DNA from: Comamonadaceae bacterium
Lineage (GTDB): Bacteria > Pseudomonadota > Gammaproteobacteria > Burkholderiales > Burkholderiaceae_C
Direction: 5' to 3'
DNA: 64,000 nt
NCBI GenBank assembly: GCA_027488985.1
Contig: JAIYAR010000013.1
Location: 62,001 to 126,000 of the forward strand
Shown: in pieces, positions 36,563 through 44,899 of the stretch
Layout: each line of letters begins with the position of its first letter
Numbering within the stretch: the first letter of the stretch is position 1
Position numbers and translations under genes: made by a program
Notes under the pieces: generated by a model
The model's database searches: none
What the model saw: only the letters and a program-made list of their open reading frames with translations
Told to the model about the DNA's origin: nothing

Positions 36563-36614
36563 GGTGACAGCGGAGTGAGGTTGGAGGGGATGGTAAAAAC
36601 GGTTCGATGACAAG

Positions 36615-36636
36615 TTAATGACCAGTTGGTTAGTAA
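36615..36636. promoter_or_regulatory. TetR-type operator-like palindrome upstream of the efflux operon
   Basis: TTAATGACCAG and TTGGTTAGTAA are an imperfect inverted repeat (8 of 11 paired), close to the ACTAACCA/TGGTTAGT sites bound by TetR/AcrR regulators of efflux pumps. It is 53 bp upstream of the adaptor start. No TetR gene is adjacent. Confidence 0.5.
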
Positions 36637-36675
36637 TTTAAGCGGCGTACGGGTCTTTGTCAAGCTGCAGGCACA

Positions 36676-37551
36676 ATGCCGCCCATGCCCGCACTGCCCG
36701 AATCCGCGCCTCCTTTGGCCTCAGTAGCCACCCCTATTGCGCACTACGAGAACTTCCCCGTCGCCTCGGTGTTGTGCCCGCCCCACCTGCGGGCTCCGAT
36801 CGCCGCGATCTACCACTTTGCCCGCACTGCAGACGACATTGCCGATGAAGGTGACGCCAGCGCCGAAGAGCGCCTGGCCGAGCTGGCGATGTACCGTAGC
36901 GGCCTGGATGATGCGCCCGAGGCATTGGCCCGATGGCCCCAGGTTTTCGGCCCGCTGCGTGCGCAGCGCGAGGCCCATGCCCTACCCGCACCCCTGTTGC
37001 ACGCCCTGCTGGACGCTTTTGTTCAGGACACTGAAAAAACACGCGACGGCACTGGCTACGGCAACCACGCCGAGCTGCTGGACTACTGCAGCCACTCCGC
37101 CAATCCGGTGGGTCGCCTTTTGCTGCACCTCTATGGGGTACAGGACGCGGAATCCCTGGAGATGAGCGACGCCATTTGCTCGGCCTTGCAACTCATCAAC
37201 TTTTGGCAGGACCTGAGTGTGGATATCCCTCGTGGCCGCTATTACCTGCCGCACGACGCGTGTGAACACTTCGGCGTGAGCCAGACGGACATTCTGGCCC
37301 GAAAGCAGACTGAAAACGCTATCAATTTGATAGCTGCTTGCGCAGATATCGCAAGGGCCAGCATGCAAAAAGGCTCCAAACTCGTACACCGTCTGCCCGG
37401 CCGCGCAGGCTGGGAACTACGCCTGGTAGTGCAAGGCGGCCTGCGCATTCTGGACAAGATCGCCGCCATGGACTACCGCACCCTGGAGCGCCGCCCCAAG
37501 CTTCACGCCTGGGATTACGGGATCATGGTCTGGCGAGCCCTGTGGATGTAG
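36676..37551 (+). CDS. hpnC: Squalene synthase-family protein HpnC
   Basis: This 291-residue trans-prenyltransferase-fold enzyme belongs to the HpnCDE route from farnesyl diphosphate to squalene; HpnC acts on presqualene diphosphate to give hydroxysqualene. The two Asp-rich sites are 'HFARTADDIADEGD' and 'NFWQDLSVDIPRGRYYLP'. The stop is 14 bp before hpnD. Residues about 215-228 ('NAINLIAACADIARA') come from a dispersed repeat copy in an inter-helix segment. Confidence 0.93.
   Translation: MPPMPALPESAPPLASVATPIAHYENFPVASVLCPPHLRAPIAAIYHFARTADDIADEGDASAEERLAELAMYRSGLDDAPEALARWPQVFGPLRAQREAHALPAPLLHALLDAFVQDTEKTRDGTGYGNHAELLDYCSHSANPVGRLLLHLYGVQDAESLEMSDAICSALQLINFWQDLSVDIPRGRYYLPHDACEHFGVSQTDILARKQTENAINLIAACADIARASMQKGSKLVHRLPGRAGWELRLVVQGGLRILDKIAAMDYRTLERRPKLHAWDYGIMVWRALWM
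37318..37359 (+). repeat. Dispersed repeat, copy 7 (inside hpnC)
   Basis: A perfect hairpin GCTATCAATTTGATAGC, then TGCTTGCGCAGATATCGC. The same-strand gene reads 'NAINLIAACADIARA'. Confidence 0.8.
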
Positions 37552-37565
37552 CGACAATACCGCCC

Positions 37566-38405
37566 ATGACCCCAGAGCAATACGTCCAGGAAAAAGCCGC
37601 TGCGTCCGGCAGCAGCTTTTACTACGCCTTTCTTTTTTTGCCGGCCCCGCGCCGCGCCGCCATCACCGCCTTTTATGCCTTCTGCCGAGAGGTGGACGAT
37701 GTGGTGGACGACATGGTCGACGCCGGAGTGGCTGCAACCAAACTCGCCTGGTGGCGCTCTGAAGTGCAGCAATCTTTCAACGGCAAGGTCACTCACCCGG
37801 TGATGAAGGCGCTCATGCCACACACTACCGCCTACAACATCGAAGCCCGCCACCTGCTGGCCGTGATCGACGGCTGCCAGATGGACCTGGAGCAAACCCG
37901 CTACCTCGACTACCCCGGCCTGCAACGCTATTGCCACCTGGTGGCCGGCGTGGTGGGTGAAGTGGCGGCCGGTATCTTCGGCCAGACGGACCCGCAAACC
38001 ACGCAGTACGCCCACAAGCTGGGCCAAGCCCTTCAACTCACCAACATCCTGCGGGATGTTGGCGAAGACGCGATGCGCGGCCGCATCTACCTGCCGGTCA
38101 ATGAGCTTCAGCAGTTTGATGTGAAAGCCCACGAAATCCTGAAGCGAACTTACTCCGACCGCTTTGTGGCGCTGATGCGCTTTCAGGCCCAACGCGCGCA
38201 AGGCCTGTACGACGAGGCTCTGGCCCTGCTGCCCGCTAACGACCGCCGCACCCAGAAGCCCGGCCTGATGATGGCCAGCATCTACCGCGCCCTGCTCACT
38301 GAGATTGAGCGCGACAACTTCCAGGTGCTGCACCAGCGCATCAGCCTCACCCCGCTGCGCAAGTTCTGGCTGGCCTGGAAAGTGCAGGCGCTGGGCCGCT
38401 TGTGA
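37566..38405 (+). CDS. hpnD: Presqualene diphosphate synthase HpnD
   Basis: This 279-residue protein condenses two farnesyl diphosphates to presqualene diphosphate. Motifs are 'FYAFCREVDDVVDDMVD' and 'NILRDVGEDAMRGRIYLP', the two Mg-binding sites. The start is the ATG at 37566; the longer open frame upstream lies within hpnC and is a shadow. It forms an operon with hpnC and, across a repeat-filled 121-bp spacer, hpnE. Confidence 0.94.
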   Translation: MTPEQYVQEKAAASGSSFYYAFLFLPAPRRAAITAFYAFCREVDDVVDDMVDAGVAATKLAWWRSEVQQSFNGKVTHPVMKALMPHTTAYNIEARHLLAVIDGCQMDLEQTRYLDYPGLQRYCHLVAGVVGEVAAGIFGQTDPQTTQYAHKLGQALQLTNILRDVGEDAMRGRIYLPVNELQQFDVKAHEILKRTYSDRFVALMRFQAQRAQGLYDEALALLPANDRRTQKPGLMMASIYRALLTEIERDNFQVLHQRISLTPLRKFWLAWKVQALGRL

Positions 38406-38526
38406 ACATGGTCCCCGCGCTCCGCCGCTTTGCGGGTCGCTGCCCCCCGAGGGGGCGCGGCTCACACCTTGAGGCGGCCCTGCGGTGGAGCCCGACCCCC
38501 ATACTCCGCCGCTTCGCGGGTCGCGT
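38406..38526. repeat. GC-rich inverted and direct repeat spacer between hpnD and hpnE
   Basis: The spacer contains two near-identical units, CTCCGCCGCTTTGCGGGTCGC (one base longer than shown in the second, T/C variant) at about 38419-38440 and 38505-38525, plus the hairpin GCCCCCC-gag-GGGGGC at about 38443. Similar GC-rich spacers recur in comamonad genomes from memory. The second unit runs straight into the hpnE start codon. Confidence 0.6.
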
Positions 38527-39831
38527 ATGCGCGTAGCCATCGTCGGGGCCGGCTGGGCCGGGATGGCGGCGGCGGTGACGGCCACCCGGGCCGGTCATAC
38601 CGCTATCGTTTTTGAAGCAGCCCGCGCAGTCGGTGGGCGCGCCAGAGCCCTGAATGGCACATTGCCGGACGGGACACCCGTGATTCTGGACAACGGCCAA
38701 CATATCCTCATTGGCGCCTACACTCGCACTCTGGAAATTATGCGCACCGTGGGCGCAGACCCCGCCTCCCACCTCCAGCGCCTGCCGCTCGATTTGCGCT
38801 TTGCAGACGGTGAAGGACTGGCCTTGCCCGTGTGGCCCAGCCCCCTGGACGCGCTGGCCGGAATCGCCACCGCCCGGGGCTGGTCGTGGACCGACCGTTG
38901 GAGCCTTTTGCGTGCCTCGGTAGGCTGGCAATTGGCAGGATTCCGGTGCACGCCGGGCACCAGCGTGGCTGACCTATGCCGCAAGCTCAGCCCCACCATC
39001 CAAACCACGCTGATAGACCCACTCTGTGTCTCTGCACTCAACACCCCTGCAGAGAGGGCTTGCGGACAGGTGTTTTTGACAGTACTGCGTGATTCGCTAT
39101 TCGGCGGACACGGCAGCTCCAACCTGCTGTTGCCCACGCGCGACCTCTCCAGCCTGTTTCCGGCAGCCGCTGCGCAATGGCTGGTCGACCGCGGCGGTGA
39201 ATTGCGCACCGGTGTGCGAGTGACTGGCCTTCAATACGGCAACACATGGCAGGTCAATGGCGAAGCATTTGACGCCGTCATCTGGGCAACTTCATCGTCA
39301 AATGCGGCCTCCGCCCTGATGGAATCTGCGCAAACAGCTCCTGAAACCATAGCAAATAATTTGCAACACTGGGCTGCTACCGCCGCTGCTTTGCACTTTG
39401 AAGCAATTACCACCGTGTATGCCCACGCGCCTCACGCGAGCCTGAGCCGCCCCATGGTGGCACTGCGCAATGACGCGAACCATCCGGCCCAGTTTGTGTT
39501 TGACCGCGGCCAGCTCGACGGCACCCGTGGCCTGCTGGCTTTTGTGGTCAGCGCAAGCAACGGTGACAAAGAAGCGCTGGAACGCCAGGTGCTGGCTCAG
39601 GCCCGCACGCAGTTGGGGCTGTACCTCACGCCCGTGCAAACCGTGATTGAGAAACGCGCCACCTTTGCCTGTACGCCTGCACTACAGCGCCCCGCACAAA
39701 AAGTAGCCCCGGGCCTGTGGGCGTGCGGCGATTACGTAGCCGGCCCCTACCCTGCCACGCTGGAAGGCGCTATCCGCAGTGGTGTTTCAGCCGCGGAGTC
39801 TTTGAAGGCCCCGGTCCCGCAACCTGTGTGA
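38527..39831 (+). CDS. hpnE: Hydroxysqualene dehydroxylase HpnE
   Basis: This FAD-dependent amine-oxidase-fold protein of 434 residues reduces hydroxysqualene to squalene. The N-terminal dinucleotide site is 'MRVAIVGAGWAGMAAAVTATRAGH' followed by 'EAARAVGGRAR'; the C-terminal FAD segment is 'LWACGDYVAGPYPATLEGAIRSG'. The ATG at 38527 starts exactly at the Rossmann strand; a start 14 codons earlier lies in the repeat spacer. Residues about 263-276 ('ALMESAQTAPETIA') are repeat-derived. Confidence 0.93.
   Translation: MRVAIVGAGWAGMAAAVTATRAGHTAIVFEAARAVGGRARALNGTLPDGTPVILDNGQHILIGAYTRTLEIMRTVGADPASHLQRLPLDLRFADGEGLALPVWPSPLDALAGIATARGWSWTDRWSLLRASVGWQLAGFRCTPGTSVADLCRKLSPTIQTTLIDPLCVSALNTPAERACGQVFLTVLRDSLFGGHGSSNLLLPTRDLSSLFPAAAAQWLVDRGGELRTGVRVTGLQYGNTWQVNGEAFDAVIWATSSSNAASALMESAQTAPETIANNLQHWAATAAALHFEAITTVYAHAPHASLSRPMVALRNDANHPAQFVFDRGQLDGTRGLLAFVVSASNGDKEALERQVLAQARTQLGLYLTPVQTVIEKRATFACTPALQRPAQKVAPGLWACGDYVAGPYPATLEGAIRSGVSAAESLKAPVPQPV
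39312..39353 (-). repeat. Dispersed repeat, copy 8 (inside hpnE)
   Basis: On the minus strand the hairpin part is GCTATGGTTTCAGGAGC, then TGTTTGCGCAGATTCC. The gene on the other strand reads 'ALMESAQTAPETIA', parallel to the crotonase copy. Confidence 0.78.
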
Positions 39832-39896
39832 CAACCCTCTCCAGTCAGGAGGTTTCAGCGCGCTAGACTGGCAAGCACAGCATCTGGAGACTGATT

Positions 39897-42296
39897 GTGA
39901 AACTTGCATTGAAACTGGTGGGCCTGCTGCTGGCCTTGTTACTGCTGGCGGTTGCCGGCGTAGGCGGTTGGTATCTCTACAAGAAGCAACCTGTGCGCAG
40001 CGGCGCGGTAGAGCTGACCGATCTGGGCAGCAAAGTCACCGTCCGCTATGACGAACGGGGTGTGCCCCATATCACCGCTGAGAACGAGGCCGACCTGTAC
40101 CGTGCGTTGGGCTATGTACATGCCCAGGACCGCCTGTTTCAAATGGAAATGGTGCGCCGCCTGGCTAACGGCGAGCTGGCCGAAGTGCTGGGCCCCAAAC
40201 TGCTTGAGGTCGACAAACTCTTCCGCACTCTGGGCTTGCGCGAGCACGCCAAAAAAGTGGTCGCCGCGATGGACCGCAACACCCCCGCCAGCCGCGCATT
40301 GCTGGCGTACATCGATGGCGTCAACCAGTTCCAAGACAAGCACCGCGCGCCGCTGGAGTTTGAGCTCTTGGGCATCCCCCAACAGCCGTTCACCCCGGAA
40401 GACACCTATGCGGTGGCTGGCTACCTGGCCTACAGCTTTGCAACTGCTTTCCGCACCGAGCCGGTGATGACTTTCGTGCGCGACAAGCTGGGCCCTGAGT
40501 ACCTTCGTGCGTTTGACATTGAATGGCGCCCCGAAGGGGTGCTGACGCCCATAGCGCGCCTCAACGGCAGCGACTGGAACAGCCTGAACCGTATCGCCGC
40601 CGTCAGCCTGCAGGCCACCGAGCTGGGCGGCATTCCCTTGCTGGAGGGCAGCAACGCCTGGGCTATCTCCGGCAAACGCACCGAGTCCGGCAGCCCGCTG
40701 CTGGCCGGCGATCCGCACATCGGCTTCTCCGCCCCGGCGGTCTGGTACGAGGCGCACTTGAGCAGCCCCGGGTTTGAGTTATTCGGTCATTTCCAGGCGC
40801 TCAACCCCACCGCACTTCTGGGCCATAACCAGGATTTCGGATGGAGCCTGACCATGTTCCAGAATGACGACATCGATTTGATTGCCGAAAAGGTCAATCC
40901 CGACAACCCGCAGCAGATCTGGCACCAAGGACAGTGGGTCGACATGGCCACCCGCTCGGAACTCATCCAGGTCAAGGGTGAACCACCGGTGCGCATCAGC
41001 CTGCGCAGCACACCGAATGGCCCTGTCATCAACGACGCATTCAAGGACAGCCTGGGTGCCACACCGATCTCGATGTGGTGGGCCTTTCTTGCCACTGAAA
41101 ACCCGATACAACAGGCTTTCTATGAGCTCAACCGTGCCGACACCCTGGAAAAAGCACGCAATGCGGCCAGCAAGATCCACGCGCCGGGCCTGAACATCAT
41201 GTGGGCCAGTGCGAAAGGCGACATCGGCTGGTGGGCCGCCGGCCAACTGCCTCAGCGGCCTCAGGGAGTAAACCCCACCTTCATCCTGGATGCGGCCAAG
41301 GGCGAAGAGCAAAAACCCGGCTTTTATGCATTCCAGTTCAACCCGCAAGAGGAAAATCCGATACGCGGCTACATCATGTCCGCCAACCACCAGCCCCAGC
41401 CCAAGAGCGGTGTGCCGGTGCCCGGCTACTACAACCTGCCCGACCGCGCCCAGCGTCTGGACGCCCTGCTGAAAACGCCAGACGTGAAATGGAACAGCGC
41501 CGAGGCCCGCAAGCTGCAACTCGATGTGACCAACAACTATGGCCCGCGAATCCTGCGCAACCTACTGCCGGTTATGGAGGCCGTGGTCACCGACCCCAAC
41601 GACAAAGCGTTCATGGAACCCCTGACCAAATGGGACGGTGCTTTCACTGAGGACAGCATTGCGGCGACCCTGTTCACCCAAATGGTCTTCGAACTGTCCA
41701 AGGCCGCCTTTGCAGATGAGCTGGGCCCGGTGCAATTTGAGAACCTGCGTCTGTCCCGTGCCCTTGATTTCGCCCTGCCCTTGCTGGTGGCGGACGCCAA
41801 CTCCCCCTGGTGGGACGACGTCAGTACCACGGCCAAGGAAAGCCACTTTGAGACTGTGCGCATCGCCTGGTCCAACACCCTCAAGCACCTGCAAGGCCTT
41901 TACGGCACCAGTTTGCTGGACTGGCGCTGGGGTGCGGCCCACACCGTCACACACGGCCACCCGCTGGGCCGCCAGAAGCCGTTGGACAAGATCTTTAACG
42001 TCGGCCCGTTTCCGGCCGCAGGCGGCCGCGAAACCCCCAACAACCTGTCGGGCCCTGTCGGACCGGCACCCTGGGCGGTGACCTACGGCCCGTCTACCCG
42101 ACGAGTGATCGACTTTGCAGACGCCAGCAAAGCCGTGGGCATCAACCCGCTGGGCCAAAGCGGTGTGTGGCCCGACAAGCACTACGCAGACCAGGCCGAG
42201 AAATACGCCAAGGGCGAGTACGTGCGCATGTGGCTGGACGAGGCCGACATCGCCGCCCACACGGAAAGCACGCTGGTACTGCGCCCGGCGCGCTAA
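39897..42296 (+). CDS. Penicillin acylase family protein (Ntn hydrolase)
   Basis: This 799-residue protein has an N-terminal membrane segment or signal ('LKLVGLLLALLLLAVAGVGGWYLY'), the alpha-subunit pattern 'RYDERGVPHITAENEADLYRALGYVHAQDRLFQMEM', and the autoprocessing nucleophile Ser252 in 'LEGSNAWAISGKRT'. The beta chain has 'GDPHIGFSAPAVWYEAHL' and 'LLGHNQDFGWSLTMFQNDD'. The family includes penicillin and acyl-homoserine-lactone acylases; substrate unknown. The start is GTG. It follows hpnE in the same direction after 65 bp. Confidence 0.9.
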   Translation: MKLALKLVGLLLALLLLAVAGVGGWYLYKKQPVRSGAVELTDLGSKVTVRYDERGVPHITAENEADLYRALGYVHAQDRLFQMEMVRRLANGELAEVLGPKLLEVDKLFRTLGLREHAKKVVAAMDRNTPASRALLAYIDGVNQFQDKHRAPLEFELLGIPQQPFTPEDTYAVAGYLAYSFATAFRTEPVMTFVRDKLGPEYLRAFDIEWRPEGVLTPIARLNGSDWNSLNRIAAVSLQATELGGIPLLEGSNAWAISGKRTESGSPLLAGDPHIGFSAPAVWYEAHLSSPGFELFGHFQALNPTALLGHNQDFGWSLTMFQNDDIDLIAEKVNPDNPQQIWHQGQWVDMATRSELIQVKGEPPVRISLRSTPNGPVINDAFKDSLGATPISMWWAFLATENPIQQAFYELNRADTLEKARNAASKIHAPGLNIMWASAKGDIGWWAAGQLPQRPQGVNPTFILDAAKGEEQKPGFYAFQFNPQEENPIRGYIMSANHQPQPKSGVPVPGYYNLPDRAQRLDALLKTPDVKWNSAEARKLQLDVTNNYGPRILRNLLPVMEAVVTDPNDKAFMEPLTKWDGAFTEDSIAATLFTQMVFELSKAAFADELGPVQFENLRLSRALDFALPLLVADANSPWWDDVSTTAKESHFETVRIAWSNTLKHLQGLYGTSLLDWRWGAAHTVTHGHPLGRQKPLDKIFNVGPFPAAGGRETPNNLSGPVGPAPWAVTYGPSTRRVIDFADASKAVGINPLGQSGVWPDKHYADQAEKYAKGEYVRMWLDEADIAAHTESTLVLRPAR

Positions 42297-42305
42297 AGCC
42301 CTTGG

Positions 42306-43010
42306 TCAGCTGCCGTTGCCGCTGAGCAAGTCCTGCAGTTCCTGCAGGTTGCCCACGGTGACATGCGGATGCTGGTCGTAGGTCCAGACGTGCTCTTCGC
42401 GGTTCACCCACACCGTCTGCATGCCCACGCCAAGAGCGCCCAACACGTCGAGTGCTGCGTCGTCGCCGATGTGCAGCACCTGCGAGGGCTGCACGCCCAC
42501 CGCATCACAGGCAGCGTAAAAAATTCTCGGATCGGGCTTGCCCACACCCGCATCGCGTGCGCTCACGCTGGCCGCAAAATAGCGGCCAATTCCCACACGG
42601 TTCACATCCGCATTGCCGTTGGACACCGCCACCACCGGCCAGCGGGCAGACATGGCCTCCAGCAACGGAATGGCATCTTCAAACAGCTCGACCTGCATGC
42701 GTGCATCGAAAAAAACCTCGAACGCCGGCTCTGCCAGCGCAGCATCTTCCCCCGCGCGCTGCAAGGCCAGGCGGATAGACTCGCGTCGCAGCACGCTCAG
42801 GTCATGCGCGTGGTTGGCCCACTGCGCCTCCGTGTCTGCCCGCAAGATACGGCGCTGGTGCGGGTCGGCATAGAGCGCTGCCGTAAGCGGCGCATGCGCC
42901 AACAACCAGTGGTGAAGAATTTCCTCCGCGCGATGGATGGCGGGCCACACCGGCCACAAGGTGTCGTCCAGGTCTAGGGTAATGGCGCGAATGTCGCTCA
43001 GGTTCAGCAT
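42306..43010 (-). CDS. HAD-superfamily hydrolase
   Basis: This 234-residue phosphatase-like protein has HAD motif I 'AITLDLDDTLWPVWP', motif II 'VVAVSNGNADV', the motif III Lys in 'VGKPDPRIFYAA' and motif IV 'VLHIGDDAALDVLGA'. Substrate unknown. The start is the ATG at 43010, directly at the conserved first strand; a much longer open frame upstream lies under the divergent HTH gene and is rejected. Confidence 0.9.
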   Translation of the reverse strand: MLNLSDIRAITLDLDDTLWPVWPAIHRAEEILHHWLLAHAPLTAALYADPHQRRILRADTEAQWANHAHDLSVLRRESIRLALQRAGEDAALAEPAFEVFFDARMQVELFEDAIPLLEAMSARWPVVAVSNGNADVNRVGIGRYFAASVSARDAGVGKPDPRIFYAACDAVGVQPSQVLHIGDDAALDVLGALGVGMQTVWVNREEHVWTYDQHPHVTVGNLQELQDLLSGNGS

Positions 43011-43055
43011 GTGGCAGCTAGTATCGGGAGTGTCGTTCACCCAATTGTGCCTTCC

Positions 43056-43385
43056 ATGCCCCTGCCAACCATGACGCCCACAACCCCGCTCACGCAGCTT
43101 CCCATGCCGATCCCCTCCGGGGAACAACTCAAAGCCGCACGCCTGGCCGCAGGCCTGAACCAGGCGCAAGCCGCGGAACTCTTGGGTTATTCGCTGCAGA
43201 CCGGCAGCCGCGGAGGCGTGCAGTCGCGCACATGGCAAGCTCTTGAGAGCCCCACCGATGAGCGCAATATGCAAGGCCCGGTATTCGCCATGTTTTTGCT
43301 GCTCACCGGCCAGCACCCCACCCTGCAACTGGTGGCCAAAGAGCCCCAAGCACCCGATACCGGCAAAAGCCCCGACCCAGCCTGA
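43056..43385 (+). CDS. Small helix-turn-helix (Xre-like) protein
   Basis: A protein of about 109 residues from the ATG at 43056. A Pro/Thr-rich leader is followed by 'SGEQLKAARLAAGLNQAQAAELLGYS', an Xre-type helix-turn-helix, then 'SRTWQALESPTDERNMQGPVFAMFLLLTGQHPTLQL'. It stands alone between a HAD hydrolase and hemH and may be a small regulator. Target unknown; an upstream in-frame ATG at 43011 is also possible. Confidence 0.62.
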   Translation: MPLPTMTPTTPLTQLPMPIPSGEQLKAARLAAGLNQAQAAELLGYSLQTGSRGGVQSRTWQALESPTDERNMQGPVFAMFLLLTGQHPTLQLVAKEPQAPDTGKSPDPA

Positions 43386-43412
43386 AAACCCCAGCTATCG
43401 GACAATCCCCCC

Positions 43413-44516
43413 ATGGCACTCCCCTCCCCTTTTTCTCCTGAACCCGCCTACACCCATGGCCAGGAAGCCCGCACCGCGGTGCTGCTGTGCAATCTGGGCA
43501 CGCCGGACGAGCCCACCACCCCGGCCGTGCGCCGCTACCTGGCCGAGTTTTTGAGCGACCACCGCGTGGTGGAGATTCCACGCCTGCTGTGGCTGCTGAT
43601 CCTGCACGGCATCATCCTGCGCTTTCGGCCCGCCAAATCAGCCGCCAAATACGCCAGCATTTGGACTGCGGAGGGCTCGCCGCTCAAGGTGTGGACCGAG
43701 AAGCAGGCCAAGCTGCTGCAAGGCTGGCTGGGCCAGCGCAACCATCAGGTCAAGGTGCGCTGGGCCATGCGCTACGGCAGCACCAACATTCCCTCCCAGC
43801 TCAACGCACTGAAGGCGGAAGGCTTTACCCGCGTGCTCATCGTGCCGGCCTACCCGCAGTACAGCGCCACCACCACAGCCAGCGTGTTTGACGCGGTGTA
43901 CATGTGGGGGCAACAAACCCGCTCCATCCCCGAGCTGCGTTTTGTAAACCATTACCACGACCACCCCGGCTACATCGCTGCCTTGGCGGCTAGCGTGCAG
44001 CGCCACTGGAAAGCCCATGGCCGCCCCGACCAGCTGGTGATGAGCTTTCACGGCGTGCCCGAGCGCACCCTGCACCTGGGCGACATCTACCACTGTGAAT
44101 GCTTCAAGACAGCACGGCTCGTCTCTGAGGCGCTGGGCCTGCGCAAGGACGAGTTCAAGGTGACCTTCCAGTCCCGCCTGGGCCGCGCCAAATGGCTGGA
44201 GCCCTACACCGAGCCCACCTTGATCGAAATGGGCAAGGCGGGTGTGGAGCGTGTGGACGTGATCTGCCCCGGCTTCACCAGCGATTGCCTGGAGACGCTG
44301 GAGGAAATCAACATGGAAGCCCGCGAAGCCTTTTTGCACGCAGGCGGCAAAGAGTTTCACTACATTCCCTGCCTGAACGATGACCCCGAGTGGATCACCG
44401 CCTTGTGCAAGATCACCGAAACCCATCTCAGTGGGTGGCCCACCCTGGAACGGCAGGACCCGGTAGAGCGGGAGCTTTCACGCAAGGCCGCGCTGGAACT
44501 GGGTGCCAAGCAGTAA
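43413..44516 (+). CDS. hemH: Ferrochelatase
   Basis: This 367-residue enzyme inserts Fe2+ into protoporphyrin IX, the last step of haem synthesis. Family motifs are '[27 protein letters not shown]' and '[12 protein letters not shown]' (catalytic His), with '[17 protein letters not shown]' near the C-terminus supplying the conserved Glu. It lies 27 bp after the small HTH gene. No other haem genes are nearby. Confidence 0.96.
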   Translation: MALPSPFSPEPAYTHGQEARTAVLLCNLGTPDEPTTPAVRRYLAEFLSDHRVVEIPRLLWLLILHGIILRFRPAKSAAKYASIWTAEGSPLKVWTEKQAKLLQGWLGQRNHQVKVRWAMRYGSTNIPSQLNALKAEGFTRVLIVPAYPQYSATTTASVFDAVYMWGQQTRSIPELRFVNHYHDHPGYIAALAASVQRHWKAHGRPDQLVMSFHGVPERTLHLGDIYHCECFKTARLVSEALGLRKDEFKVTFQSRLGRAKWLEPYTEPTLIEMGKAGVERVDVICPGFTSDCLETLEEINMEAREAFLHAGGKEFHYIPCLNDDPEWITALCKITETHLSGWPTLERQDPVERELSRKAALELGAKQ

Positions 44517-44571
44517 AAGTGAAGATGCCCCAGGTGCTCCAGCCCGGAGATTTAATGCATTTTTAGTCTAT

Positions 44572-44613
44572 GGCGCCCGTGGAATATGCGCGAGGCACTA
44601 TCAAATCAGGAGC
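44572..44613 (-). repeat. Dispersed repeat, copy 9 (between hemH and slyX)
   Basis: On the minus strand: GCTCCTGATTTGATAGT, then GCCTCGCGCATATTCC and ACGGGCGCC. The plus strand reads 'APVEYARGTIKSGA' in the open frame ahead of slyX. Confidence 0.82.
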
Positions 44614-44671
44614 AAAGCAATTCATCCGGGTGAACAGCGGCAACCCACCTGACTTGGTGTCCAATACCTCC

Positions 44672-44884
44672 ATGGAACCGAATGACCGCAATGAACAACG
44701 CCTGAACGATCTGGAGATCAAGGCGAGCTACCTCGAAGATACGCTGGACCAGCTGGACAAGATCATCATCCGCCAGCAGGAGCAGATCGATCTGCTCATC
44801 CGTGAGCTTACGCACCTGCGGCAGCAGGCACCCGAACCCGGCACCGCGCGCAATCTGCGCGATGAGTTGCCCCCGCATTACTGA
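44672..44884 (+). CDS. slyX: SlyX family protein
   Basis: From ATG 44672 this small protein of 70 residues is almost entirely coiled coil: 'LNDLEIKASYLEDTLDQLDKIIIRQQEQIDLLIRELTHLRQQ', ending in the SlyX-type tail 'DELPPHY'. Function is not established. The frame is open for 34 codons further upstream, but that part is repeat-derived ('APVEYARGTIKSGA') and unlike SlyX, so I exclude it. It is 15 bp ahead of a LysE-type exporter gene. Confidence 0.88.
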   Translation: MEPNDRNEQRLNDLEIKASYLEDTLDQLDKIIIRQQEQIDLLIRELTHLRQQAPEPGTARNLRDELPPHY

Positions 44885-44899
44885 AATTGGAGATTCCGC

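Noticed and set aside
42306-43349. A 347-residue version of the HAD hydrolase
   Set aside because: The extra N-terminal part lies under the divergent HTH and hemH upstream region; the HAD fold starts at the ATG at 43010.
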